Source: Cynocephalus volans (lineage: Eukaryota; Chordata; Mammalia; Dermoptera; Cynocephalidae). From it: a stretch of 64,000 bases of DNA. The position numbers and the translations under genes were made by a program. This document shows positions 1 through 10,883 of the stretch, piece by piece; within the stretch, counting starts at the first letter, position 1; each line of letters starts with the position of its first letter. Location: assembly GCF_027409185.1 (NCBI RefSeq), contig NC_084474.1, positions 93,003,005 through 93,067,004 of the forward strand, read 5' to 3'. A model generated the notes under the pieces. That model did no database searches, was not told where the DNA came from, and was given only the letters and a program-made list of their open reading frames with translations.

Positions 1-884
1 ACTATAAACTGCAACACACAAATACTGTGGCCACTCAATGAGAACCGAGCTTCATCAGAAAAGGGATGCGCAGAAACACTTAACTTCTATGGTCCATCGC
101 AAAGTCCTCTCTGGCCACCTCCTGTAAACATGGTCCCCCAGGGCTGGTGATCCCACTCTCTTGGGGCTGTCCTTCTGGCATAGGCTCCTTCCTAAGTCCC
201 AGTCCTAATAATGGTGCTCCCTGGGGTCTCTCAGCCTATTTTTACCTCCTCTCCCTGCCTGCCCCCCTGCCCTCTCCTAGCACCAATGGGTCCCAAACCT
301 CACCTAATGTGCAATCACCTGGAACACTTGCAAAACCCACTGTTAAGGTCTTCAGGAGCAGAGGCTGGGAAGAGCCTTCAGACAACTCTACGAGCTGCTC
401 TCCCCCAGCCTGCAGTGTCCTCTGATCCAGCAACAGCTGCAGGCAGGCCCCTGGCCTGTGTCCTCCAACCCCACTCCTCCTGGCCCCTCTAACCCATCTC
501 TGGGCCTGCCACAGCCTCAGCCTGGACTTGACTACACATTCCTCGCAACATCTCAAGCTCCATGTGTCCAAACACCATGTGGTTCTCCTGCCCAGAGCCT
601 GTGGGTCCTTCACCTCCCTTATTTATATTCATGGGTAACCATCTGCCAGTAAGTGGAGCTGGATCCAGTGACACCCCTCACATCCTCCCCCTGCCACAGC
701 CCCTAGAGTCACCAGTCTGAACATCCCCGGAATGGGGGTGGTGAAGAGGAAGGCCTGGTGAGGCAGGGCCCTCGTGCTTCTGCCCAGTGATGAAGGATGG
801 CTGCCCAGACCCTGCCGCCCATCCCGTGCCAGGGGTGAGCTTGCAGTCATCCCACTTCATCCTGCCACAGCCTGAGGCAGGGCA

Positions 885-975
885 GTACCACCCTCACTTT
901 CTAGGACAGAAAGCTCAGGCTCAGGGACTCACGACACTTGTCAAAGTCACAGAGACTGTAAGGGGTGGCTTGGGC
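885..975 (-). repeat. MIR-like SINE fragment
   Basis: The stretch resembles the reverse complement of the MIR core: a 'CTTTCTAGGACAGAAAGCTCAGGCTC' style block followed by 'GTCAAAGTCACAGAGACT'. It is the decayed form of the 'gaggaaactgaggctcagag..aaggtcacacagct' signature. Ancient and heavily diverged, so the boundaries are approximate. Confidence 0.45.
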
Positions 976-3078
976 CCAGATACTAGCAACCTGCCTGGAG
1001 CAGCTGAGTGTGGGCAGTACATACAAGACTCCAGCGAAGCCTCCCCATTGCCTCCCCTATGCACGTGCCGGAGAACCGCACTCCATGTGCTCATGCTCAC
1101 ACGCTCCGAGATGCAGAAGAGAAGGGTCCTGCCCATCACTCGGCCAGAGCCGTCCCACCCGGGGGGGTTCACCAGAGGAGCCCTGACCACCCACCTGCAC
1201 CAGCTGCTGGAATGACCTTGCTGGAATGGCCAACTCCCTGACACTCCTGCCTGCTGTTTCCAAGGCCCACAGGCCCCTTCCTCAGCTCTCAGCAACGATG
1301 TGAGGGTCTCACAGCACACTCACGGCCCAGGGAAGTATGCCTGGCCTTCCAGGGTTCCATGACGCAAACTGCCCTGGCCCAAATTCCTCTTAGGCAACTG
1401 GCACCCCCAGCTGTGGAACCAACCTCCTCGCTCCACTCCGTGCCTGTCCACTTGGCTCCGTCCCACTGCCCCTCAGACTGCCTGGTGCGCCCCCTCCTGA
1501 GCGACACCTGCTCCCCACGGAGTGAGAGGCCGGAGGTGCACACGCCCGTGCACATATGTGTGTGCCGGGTGCTTTTCATTCCCTTTGCATCTCCAGAATA
1601 TTCTGCACAGTATTAAGCAGTGCAGCATGGATGCTTCTAAGAAATGCCTGAGGCTGGAACCCGGGGTCTATTCAGACACACAAAGCAAGAAAGGAAACAC
1701 TGCAGGCAACAAGACTGCGCGCTGGATTTGAACCCTAGCTCTAGCCAGCACTGCCCGACCTTCAGCAGCCTTCTCTTCTGCCTGGGGTAACTGCACCTGT
1801 CCTGCCAGAGCACTGAAGAAAAGCTGAGGAAGCATGCCGTTTTCCCTCAGCCTGCGGCCATGTCGGGAGACTCGTGTCCTGGGATGGAGAAATGGAGGCA
1901 GATGCGAGTCATCCCGACCAAGCTCCCCACTCTGCAGATGAGGAAACAGACCCATGCAGAAGAACAACTGCCACACTACATGAGAGGACGAGGACAAGGC
2001 GGGGGCTGATGGTCAGGCTCCCCTCCCCCACGGCTGCTCCTCCGCACCCCAACAACAACTCCTCCTCTGGGGTGGTGGTGACCTCTCAAAGACACACCAC
2101 ACTTGCCCCTTGAGAATTTTATGAGGACTTCAGAAAGTGCAGAGCAGCTGAAGAGTGAAACAAGTTTAAAATGGTCAACCCTGTTACTTTTGAGCCTACA
2201 TAAAAACCTAAGATTTTAAAAATGCACTTAGACAAAATGTACATCTTAATTTGCCGGGACAGTCCTTGTTTAAGCCGTTGTTGCAGGGAAATAATTAGGA
2301 GTGCCCCATTTCAGTTGCAAAAGTTCCCAGTTCCGATGACAAATTGTACAGTCACCCTGGTACTGCTCTACCAACAGATAAGTTGGAAAGGCATGGTTAT
2401 CTGGTCACAAAGATTAAGGGACCAAAGAACGAATACTGGTCTAGGTTCTCAAACTTTGGGGTGGGGGTAGAGGAAAAAACTAAAATAGTGTGGCTTGATG
2501 ATATTTTGCCACAGCAAGAGCTTGATTTTAACTGGCTCGAGCAAAGAAGGAAAGGCCTCTAACCACGGTGCCAGGCTCGGGGCTCAGGAGGTGTGGATTC
2601 GTGCCAGCAGATCATCATCCGAGGACAAGATAACGGAGCTGGGGGTGACGCTGTAAAGTGTAGAGAATGGACAGGAACAGATAAAGGGAGGAGGTGACTG
2701 AAGGAGAGAACCGTCATCCCCATCACCCTGGAGAGATGTTCTCTACCCAGAACTGGGGATGAGGAGAACCCACCTTATTTGAATAATTGTAAGAAATAAA
2801 CTGCAGAAGATTCACAAGTATCATCCATATTTTCTATACATTATAAAATGTTACTTCTACTGAAATAATACCACATAAAATCAGGATTCTGCTGCAACTG
2901 AAAATTAAAGATGCAAAGTAACCTGTCCTAAAACACTGCTTCAGATAAATGTGTTGGAATCAAAACCATCATGTACCAATCAGCCCTTCTCAGCAAAAGA
3001 GAACCCCAAAAAGGATCTCAAACAATGGGGTTCTTTTTAGAACTGATTAAAGAAAAAATGGGGGAGGCACACGGTTAT

Positions 3079-3162
3079 ATGAGGGTCTTTCAAAAAGTTT
3101 ATGGAATGATTTGTATTATCTCTTAATTTTATTTTTCCATGAACTTTCTGGAGGACCCTCAT
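3079..3162. mobile_element. Mariner-type palindromic MITE
   Basis: An element of about 84 bp whose ends are inverted copies of each other: TGAGGGTCTTTCAAAAAGTT at the left and a near-reverse-complement ending in GGACCCTCATA at the right, with TA dinucleotides at both flanks. The inner arms (TTTATGGAA / TTTTCCATGAA) also pair. This fits a non-autonomous Tc1/mariner hairpin element that duplicated a TA target. It carries no coding capacity. The family name is not assigned. Confidence 0.7.
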
Positions 3163-4235
3163 ACATACTCTAAAGAAAAGAGACTTTAAAAAATGTAAAT
3201 GTCTGTAACAAGTCAACAAAGCAGGGGACAAAAAGGAGGGCCTACCTTTAGAGGCTACGTTAAAGACCCCCAGAAGACAGAAAAACAAACGCACATGTGA
3301 ACTTTTACTAAAATTCAGGATCCACAACAACCAACTGTAAACACGTTTCTGAGACAATGAGAGAGACTGACTGTAGACTGTTGAGTGTGAAAGCGCACTG
3401 GGTTATGTTCAGGATGTCCCTGTGCTGCAGACACGCGCACTTAAATATCGGGGGTGTGTGTGTGTGTGATATGACAGGTCTGGAATTCGCTTTGGAAAAT
3501 GTCCACAAAGAGAAAGGGAAAAGGGACATATTAGAGGCAAATGTGGAAAATCTTGATAACAGCTGAAGCCTGGTGATGGGCAAATGTAGGAGCACTGTAC
3601 TAGTCACTGTACTTTGTATTTCTAAAATTATTTCCCAACAGAAATTTTTTTAAAAATCGTGTTACATTTTAAGAGTTCACAATAACAATCCACAAAACAA
3701 AAACTCATTTTATCAGACTGGCACATTACAGTAGAGTGCAGCATAACTCATAAAAGATAGAAACCTGACTGGCATTGTGAAAATTTTTCACAAAACTAGA
3801 CGTTAAAAAAACTCTGCTTCTTATAACCTTCTACGTTTTAGGAGTGGAAGCTTATACGTCTTTTTTTCTTTACACACTTACTTAAATTCTTCCTCAAGAT
3901 TCACAAAAAACCCAAGGGAGACTTGGTACAACCCCCCACCCCCCGAGGGTGACATACATGTTGCCATGGCAAACAGGCATCATTACATGGAGAACTGGTC
4001 ACTCACACCTCCACTGAGACAACTGGGTGTGGGGGGAGAAGTGGGTGCAGGAGTTAAATGGCACTAGAAACCATAGTGAAGGTCGTTGTTCTCAAAGTCA
4101 CAATCCTGTTTAGACAACTCTCAAATAAGTCTTAGATGTCACAGAGGTTACTTTATAGCAAATCCAGGAGGGATGGTATGGCAGAAGTTTGAGCATAGCG
4201 ACACCAATAGAAACAATCCCTTAGGAGTAGGAAAT

Positions 4236-4330
4236 CGCTTAGACACAGTGGTTATAAATAAATAAATAAATAACACCAAGGTCAAGGGTTCAGATTCCCG
4301 AACCGGCCAGCTGCCGAAAACAAAATAAAA
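4236..4330 (+). repeat. tRNA-Ile-derived SINE, internally decayed
   Basis: The tRNA-like B-box half is clear (AACACCAAGGTCAAGGGTTC, then a CCGGCCAGCTGCC ending and an A-rich tail). The 5' half is interrupted by a short (ATAA)n tract at about 4255-4272. Plus orientation. Confidence 0.65.
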
Positions 4331-6527
4331 CTAACTCACAGGTGTAACAGTATTTGTTTGTAACAGGCATAATATAGACCTATTGTGAACTCCACTTTTA
4401 AAATTAGTTTACTAAGTTGCTTAATAAGGGTATTACAATTGAAGTATCAAAACTATTTGTAATTTTTCTACAATTTAGATCAAATGTCTTTCCATTATTC
4501 TAAATTAGAAAATATAACATTAAAAAGAGTCTTAAAGAAGAGACTCTATTCCAAAAATTCTTTTAAACAAAATTAAAGCTTGTGTGTAGAATAAGATTGA
4601 AATGCAACATGGCCTTATAATTACAGCACACTCGCACAGCCTGAGACGGGTTTATTCCCATCTTGCCATCAGCTAAGAATTATTCTACAGACACATTTAG
4701 TTTTTCAACCCAAGCTGTCCCATTCCAGGGAGCCCTCTCCCTACCAGGCCACAATGCAGAGGCCCGAACCACAGCAACAATGTTCAAAAAGCATATAGTG
4801 ACCAGAAATGAGCCTGGAGATCCAGAAGGTTAAAGCATTCTTAAAACTCAAATAGCTGTGACTATCCCAATGCTGGGCACAGAGCAAGTGTTGCTTCCTG
4901 AAGCTCTTGTTTCAATTACGAGAATGCAGGTGTGTGCTGGTCTACTCTAGACCTAACAGGTATTTCTTACTGTAGGTTAAGTCAAAAGCCACTTCCCCAA
5001 AAGAGAGTACACAGAGAATCAGCTCAGGCGTGGAGCAGATGGTCCTGACGCTCCCTGCTCGGTGACCCTGGCAACGTTCTTAACCTCTCTGAGCGTCCGC
5101 TGTCTGTCTTCAAAATATGGAAACACCACCAACTTCAGCAAGCTGAATGGAGTCGATAACATGTAAAACACAACCCGAAAGCTCGACCGTCCTCAAGGTT
5201 CCTCACTTTTTCTGGGCCTCCAGCTTTTAAAGTGATGATCTGAAATTTGCTGTATCCCTTTACAGCGACGAGCGGGAAGACTCTCACTCAAGAAGGCAAG
5301 ACGCTGCCCTGGCCATTACACAGTTGGGGACTAGCGGCCCAGGGTCTCTAGAAGCCAACATGGGTCCCCAGGACCGTGGTACCTCCTAGGCGCAGAGTTA
5401 AAACCGTTCTCCAAACTGCTTAGAGCCCTTCAAAGGGGTTTAAAAGTTGGTCAGGCTCGGAGAAGCTTTCTAAGTGACATCAGGAAAAAGACTCAGAGTT
5501 CACGAGGCACGGAGCCAACTGTGAACAGGCGGCAGGGGGCACACTGTGGGGCAGCCCGGGCGGTCAGGGGGGCTTCGGGACTCCGCCATTCAGAGCACAA
5601 CGGGCAGGGGCGGGATGCCGGGCCTCCGAGCACCGGGCCAGGCAGCCGAGCCGGAGGCCGGCGGGGCCCGCAGCCGCCTGCAGCCTGCAGCCTGGCGCAC
5701 AAAGGGGAGCGGGCCCGGCCGCGGTGGCCGCCAGGGAGACCAGGAGCCACGTGCCCGGCGGGAGCGGGCGAAACGCAGAGGAGCCAGCACGTGAGCCGCC
5801 CTGTCCTCCCCGTTAAAAAACAAAGAGGAAAAGCTGTCCTGCCGCTTCAAGTTTCTCACAACTTCTGCAAAGAAAGCGAGGCGGCGACACGGGGCGCTGA
5901 GGGGGACGCGTCCCCTCACCCCTCACACGCTAACGGGCCGTCAGCACTTGAATGGGGGCGACGGCGTGTCTGGAACGGGGACAAGCCGCGCGCCGGCCGC
6001 GGGCCTCGGGCGCCGCTTCCCCGGCTCAGGCTGCCGTCCCGGCCGCGACAGGGACCGGCCAGACTCGCCCGGAGAAGGAGCGGAGGAAGCGCCGGCCCAG
6101 GGAAAGCGAAACCGGGCCGCTCCAGGCTCGCGCGCCCCGCCCGGCCCGGCCCCGGCGCAGCTGCCGCGGCTCCCCGAGCCCCGGGCCGCGTCCCCGCCGT
6201 CCCCACCGGGCGCAGCCGGCGCGGGGGCAGCGGCGCCGAGGCCGGGCCGGGCGGGGCGCGCGAGCCTCGGGCCTACACGCGGCGGCCGCCCCGGCCTCAG
6301 CCTCAGCCCGCCGGCCCCGGGTGGGGACGCGGGCCCGAGGCTCGGGAAGGGCCCAGGCCGCGCGGGGCGCCCGACGACTCGCGAGGACCGGGCTACGCGT
6401 CCGCCACGGGGCTGAGGGCGCGGCCGGCCCGGCCCCTACCGTTCCCGAGCCCCGCTGGCCCCCGGCCCGGCCCCGGCCCCCGCCCGCGCCGGGCCCGCCA
6501 ACCTCCGCCGCGAGCGCGAGGACTCAC

Positions 6528-6549
6528 CGGGGCCGGCTCCCGAGTACAT
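6528..6549 (-). CDS. AGO2: Argonaute-2, first coding exon (partial gene)
   Basis: AGO2 is the catalytic ('slicer') Argonaute of RNA-induced silencing complexes. It binds microRNA or siRNA guides in the cytoplasm and can cleave matched targets. Only the first 22 coding nucleotides lie here: ATG followed by six codons giving MYSGAGP, the known AGO2 N-terminus, plus one base of a split codon. The start sits in a perfect Kozak context (GCCACCATGT on the minus strand). The exon ends CCCCG|GTGAGT, a consensus splice donor. The split-codon phase fits the next known residue, Ala (GCN). The PAZ, MID and PIWI domains lie beyond the left edge. Recognition rests on the peptide, the exon length and phase, the CpG island, and PTK2 lying upstream on the same strand as in human. 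MYSGAGP is short, so synteny carries much of the weight. Confidence 0.88.
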
Positions 6550-7340
6550 GGTGGCGCCGCCGAGGGGCTCCGGGGCCGAGGGGCGGCCGCGCGCGCGCCA
6601 CGGGCCCCGACGCCGCGAGCCGCGAGGGAGCCGCCGGCCGCACGATCCGCCCCGGCGCGGCCGCCTCGCCAAACAGGTTTACCCGACGCGGCCGGGGCGG
6701 CGGGCGGAGGCGGCGGCGGCGGCGGGCGGGAGAGCGAGGGGGAGGGGAGGGAGGGAGGGAGGGAGGGGGAGAGAGGAGGGGGAGGGGCGGGGCCAGAGGG
6801 GGAGGGGAGGAAGGAGGGGGCCGGAGGGGAGAGCGCGGCTGCGGCCGAGGGGCGGGGCCAGAGGCAGGGGTGGGGCCAGAGGGGAGGGGAGGGGAGGGAG
6901 AAAGGAAGGGGCCATAGGGGAGAGAGCGGAGGGCGGCCGAGGGGCGGGGCCAGAGGCAGGGGTGGGGCCAGAGGGGAGGGGAGGGGAGGGAGAAAGGAAG
7001 GGGCCATAGGGGAGAGAGCGGAGGGCGGCCGAGGGGCGGGGCCAGTGGAGGGGCGGGGCCAGAGGGAGGGGAGGGAGAAAGGAAGGGGCCATAGGGGAGA
7101 GAGCGGAGGGCGGCCGAGGGGCGGGGCCAGGGAGGGGCGGGGCCAGAGGGAGGGGAGGGAGAAAGGAGGGGGCCGGAGGGGGAGAGAGCGGCGGCGGCCC
7201 AGGGGCGGGGCCAGAGAGACGAGAGGGAGAAAGGAGAGGGCGGGAGGGGGACCAAGGGAGGGGCAAGAGGGAGCGGAGGGGGCAGGAGGGGGTGGCGGCG
7301 GGGGCGGGTTTGGCCGGGCGGGGACCCGGCGCGGCGGCTG
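6550..7340 (-). promoter_or_regulatory. AGO2: AGO2 5'UTR and GC-box promoter region
   Basis: The region immediately upstream of the AGO2 start. It has no TATA or CCAAT motif near the start. It contains many SP1/KLF-type GC boxes (GGGGCGGGGCC), seen at about 6784, 6849, 6941, 7033, 7048, 7118, 7134 and 7202. This is typical of dispersed-start CpG promoters. The 5'UTR/promoter boundary is not resolvable without transcript data. Confidence 0.7.
6840..7290. repeat. GC-rich promoter minisatellite, 84-92 bp unit
   Basis: The phrase GGCCGAGGGGCGGGGCCAG recurs at 6843, 6935, 7027 and 7112, with a variant at 7196. The spacings are 92, 92, 85 and 84 bp. Each unit carries a purine-only stretch (GGGAGGGGAGGGAGAAAGGA type), the phrase GGGGCCATAGGGGAGAGAGC in the inner units, and one or two GC boxes. 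The first two full units are almost identical, which points to recent duplication. A G-run-rich lead-in without the full unit precedes it from about 6730. Confidence 0.85.
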
Positions 7341-7849
7341 CTGATGGAAACTCGGGGCGGAATCCCTGACGGGGACCTGGGGGTGGGGAGGAGGGCCGGG
7401 GTTGGCGCGGATGCGCGGGGAGGGATCTGCACCGCCGCCCGGCAAAGCGACGTCCGGAGAGGCAGCAGCGGGCGGCGTGGCATTGCGACCGGAGACCGGG
7501 AAGAGAGGAAAGACCCCCACAGCCCTGCTTCCCCGTCGCCTCCGGCGCGCGTGGGGGCGAGGGCAGGATCCCTCCCCCCGGGAGGGGTGACCGTGGCACA
7601 GTGTCGCGCGCCGCCCCAGCCCCCCGCCTGGCTCGCTCTCTGGGTCCACGAAAGAGGAATGTCGGGAACCTAGTGCAGATCCGGAGCCTGAACCTGGACG
7701 CGTCCCGGCCCCTCGCACACGACCGCACCGCCACCTCCCGGCGCGGCCGAAGAACCCGGATAATTCGTGTAAAGTACTTAAAAAGCAAAAGTGTTTAGTA
7801 AATTTTAACTGTTGTCAATGATCAGATCAGACCGAAACTCCCTTTTCCA

Positions 7850-8010
7850 GCAGTCAGGGGCCTCTTGCGACCCATCATCCTCTGCGCATTTCTGTACTTT
7901 CCATACTTGTTGCTGGAATGTTCTCCCTCCTACCCAAATCCTCCTCACCCTCCGAAAGGTCCAGCTGTGTTTTTGGAGCCTTTTCCTAGGAGGCCAGCCA
8001 GTGGTCACCT
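7850..8010 (+). repeat. L2 LINE fragment
   Basis: Resembles the decayed L2 3' ORF: 'TTGCTGGAATGTTCTCCCTCC', then 'AAATCCTCCTCACCCTCC', 'GGTCCAGCTGTG' and 'GGTCACCTCC', in the order of the ancestral L2 'tggaatgccctcc...cctttaagacccagctc...gtcacctcc' series. Old and diverged. Confidence 0.55.
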
Positions 8011-8924
8011 CCTTTCCCCCTAATTGCTGGGTGACTAGAAGTCAGAAGGTGATCTACAATCCAGAGCGGCTCATCTTTTAACACGTGTGCCTCCTCCCTT
8101 CTCCATTCTGTAAACATGTGTCATCTGACACTGGGGACAAGGCCCAGTGTTCCCGCGCTAGGGTGAGAGAGAAACAGGAGTCCTGCCTGCAAGGAGCTCA
8201 GCATCCAATAGGTTTATTGCTCCTTCTTCACAGTCCTCAAGAAGGTCGTAAAATAGGTGCAGGAAAACTAGCATTTTCCTCTGACATTCTAAAAAGAAGG
8301 ACATGGGTCTTCACCAAGTCACTGCCACGAATGGCAATCAGGGCGCAGTGTGTATTCATGAAATGTGCCACTGAATGGATGTGCACCAGCACCGGGACAC
8401 TTAGGTGGCAGTGTACGTGGCACACTCGGCACAGCCAGGACCCGACGTCCCCCGGAAGCCGGTGCGCGGTGGGCTGGAGAAACAGCAGGCGTGCTCCGTA
8501 ACTGGGATCGGGCCACGAGAAGAACTAACTGCAGCTGAGTTCAGCAAAACACGTGAATCTCAACAGCGCTGAGTGGAAGAAGCCACAGGCCAGACCGTGA
8601 TTCCATCATAAAAGTTCCAAAACAGGCAAAGCTCTGTACAGGAGGCTCTGTACCCACTGCTCCCTTCAGCCCCACCTCTGCCTTCTGACCTCAGGCGTTG
8701 AGGAACTTTGTAGCAAGGGTTCCTTTCCAGAAGGCTGTGCAAGATAATGTCTCCTGAATGCACCACTGCATGCTTCTCTGTTGGGACCCGATGCTCGCTG
8801 GCCCCTACTGGCGAAGGGACGCCATTGCAGCCTGCCCCTTCCCCCTCCAAAGCCTGAGGGCTCAAGCAGTGGCTGGGCTCAGCTGCTCCCTTTGCTGCAG
8901 CCCCCGCCTCCTACCCCTCCAAAG

Positions 8925-9185
8925 AACCCCAGGCCCGCAGTGTTGGACTGAGGCTGCCATCTCTCCCCTCCCCGCAACCTGCTCTTCCTCCAGTGTCCCC
9001 CAGCGTGGCTAGCAGATCCACCAAGCCAGCTGGGAACTCCAGTCCTCTCTGCCTTCTCTCTCTCCCCAGAGCCCATTTCATCCATTTGATCAGGCCCTCT
9101 CCATTCTCGCTGTGAAATGGCTCTTGAACCCTCTCTAATCCTTGCTGTCTGCTCCTCCAAGCCCTTGTCTGACACTTGGATGCTG
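8925..9185 (+). repeat. L2 LINE fragment
   Basis: A pyrimidine-rich run with the L2 order 'CCTCCAGTGTCCCCCAG', 'AGCTGGGAACTCCAGTCCTCTC', 'CCCATTTCATCCATTTGATCA' and 'CTTGCTGTCTGCTCCTCCAAGCC'. It is a degraded piece upstream of the part seen at 7.85 kb. Assignment is by pattern only. Confidence 0.45.
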
Positions 9186-9572
9186 AACATACAGGGCTGG
9201 CATCTGGGTCTTCCGGGGTCTTTCCCCCAATACAACACACCGCTTTGTATTTTGGGACCCTGATGCCTTGCTTAGACTATGGGCTGTAATCACAGCCAGG
9301 AACACCTGAGGCAGGCTGGTCCCCAGCTTTGCACACTGGGTGCCCCCAACCTACAGCAGTACACCCGAGGAAAGAGAAAAAGGGAACAGCACCAAGCACA
9401 CTCCTGAGGTCCTAGGGCTACTGAGTTCCCAACTCTGGGAACTCTTAGTTTCTTCAGGACTAAAATGTGGGCCCTAGGATAAATCAGTCACTCCCAAAAT
9501 ATGTTCTGCACAGAATTAAAGAGGGGCTAAGAAGTCAAATTGGGAAGCACTGGGTCGAACAACACAAGAAAA

Positions 9573-9743
9573 TTTTTTTTTTTTTAAGATGAGGGGTAAG
9601 GGGATCTTAACCCTTGAGTTGGTTTTGTCAGCACCACGCTCTCCCAGTGAGCTAACCGGCCATCCCTGTATGGGATCTGAACCTGTGGCCGTGGTGTTAT
9701 CGTATCGGCACCACTCTCTCCCATGTGAGCCATGGGCTGGCCC
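9573..9743 (-). repeat. Dimeric tRNA-derived SINE
   Basis: A T13 run (the A-tail in minus sense) precedes AAGATGAGGGGTAAGGGGAT. Two successive tRNA-like units follow, each with an 'AACCC/ACCTGTGGCC..GGTGTTATC..GCACCACTCTCTCCC' B-to-A-box layout, and the element ends in GGGCTGGCCC. This is a full-length dimer. Confidence 0.85.
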
Positions 9744-10095
9744 TAAAGAAGTTTATTGACTGCAGGCTTTCTCAGAGCCTTTAGCAAGAGATGAAAAATT
9801 GTGCTTCTACAAAGAGGAAGGAGGGAAAGAGATGGTGTGCAGCCCATTCCAAACCCATTTGGCTCCAGAACTCTTTTTTCATAGTACCTTGAGGTTCCAT
9901 GGAGCAAGCCTGGGAAACACTGAGGTAGAGCTCTTCTGGGGCCCTTCCAGTTCTAGTGTTCTAAGATTCTTTTTTTTTTTAATTGAAACATAATTGTATG
10001 TATCTGTGGGTATCACATTGAATATCAATACCTGTGTCTAAGATTCTTGGAATAAAAGTATTGGGTTTTTTTCTGAATTATGCTAATATGTGTTT

Positions 10096-10196
10096 TTGTT
10101 TGTTTGTTTTGGGCAGCTGGCAGGTACAGGGATCAACTCCTGGACCTTGGTGTTATCAGCACCATGCTCTAACTAACTGAGCTAACTGGCCAGCCC
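10096..10196 (-). repeat. tRNA-Ile-derived SINE monomer
   Basis: A (TTTG)n tail in minus sense is followed by GGGCAGCTGGCAGGTACAGG and GACCTTGGTGTTATCAGCAC, and ends GAGCTAACTGGCCAGCCC. This is the clean tRNA-Ile-type monomer. Confidence 0.85.
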
Positions 10197-10569
10197 TTTG
10201 TTTTGCTGAATTAAAAACTCAAGAACATGGTTGTAATTTGACAAATATTTCTATCATGGAAGGAACAAAATCTAAGCTCTCTCTATACACCCAACCCAAC
10301 ATTAGATGGAAACTACTTTTTGAAAAAATAAACCATGTGTCATTCTGTGTACCCCACAGGGGCTAAGTCAGGAATCCTGACTATGCAAGCAGTCAGGGCC
10401 ACCTCTGCACAACTGCAGGGGCTGTCATTGACACCACAGAGCTTCAGAGGGTGCCATTCACATGGAACAAGAGGGGGCTGTACCTAACATAGACTCAGGA
10501 GACACAATTTACACTAGGATTATGTCCTTTCCTCCTTATAAGGAGGAAATGTCGCTAACATGAAGACAC

Positions 10570-10883
10570 TGAAAAACTAACTCACCATGATTGACAGATT
10601 TAAATGTAAACATAAAACTATTCAGACTTTTAGGGAAAAAATAGGAGAAATCTTTGGGATCCAGAGCTAGAAAAACAGTTCTTAGACTTGACACAAAAAG
10701 CAAAATCCATAAAGGAAAAATTGACACATTAGACTTCATTAAAATTAAAAGCTTTTGTTCTGTGAAAGTCCCCATTCAAAGGATAAAAAGACAAGCTACA
10801 GAGTGGGAGAAAATATTTGCAAACCACATATCCAAAAAAGAACTAGTATCTAGAATATAAAAAGAGCTCTCAAAACTCAACAG
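10570..10883 (+). repeat. Old L1, ORF2 3' region (left part)
   Basis: Matches the conserved end of L1 ORF2 in pattern: 'AGACTTCATTAAAATTAAAA', 'GAGTGGGAGAAAATATTTGC', 'ATCTAGAATATAAA' and 'AGAGCTCTCAAAACTCAACA'. The body is split at 10883 by the composite element and resumes at 12437. Frames are broken throughout. Confidence 0.85.

Larger units (their letters stand above)
1..6527 (-). other. AGO2: AGO2 intron 1, 5' part
   Basis: Sequence downstream (minus sense) of the AGO2 exon 1 splice donor and running off the left edge. I find no further AGO2 exon: nothing resembling the proline-rich start of exon 2 is present in any frame. The interval holds scattered old MIR-like pieces (about 885-975, 1700-1990, 5040-5130), a mariner-type palindrome at about 3.1 kb, one SINE at about 4.25 kb and AT-rich unique sequence. 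From 2100 to 3070 and from 3640 to 4230 I see nothing identifiable. The many short open frames here are not supported by any splice or protein similarity. Confidence 0.8.
5480..7770. promoter_or_regulatory. AGO2: CpG island over AGO2 5' end
   Basis: Base composition switches abruptly from AT-rich intron to very high G+C with dense CpG at about 5.5 kb and returns to normal by about 7.77 kb. The island covers the end of intron 1, coding exon 1, the 5'UTR and the promoter, as expected for a housekeeping TATA-less promoter. Long open frames of 441 aa on the minus strand and 607 aa on the plus strand run through the island because stop codons are rare in such sequence. They look like compositional artefacts rich in R/G/P/A. 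The exact transcription start cannot be fixed by eye. Confidence 0.85.

Noticed and set aside
5521-7344. 607-codon plus-strand open frame and the 441-codon minus-strand frame in the CpG island
   Set aside because: The composition is almost wholly R/G/P/A/E from GC-rich repeats, no domain is recognisable, and the frames run through AGO2 exon 1, its donor and the minisatellite. A stop-poor artefact.
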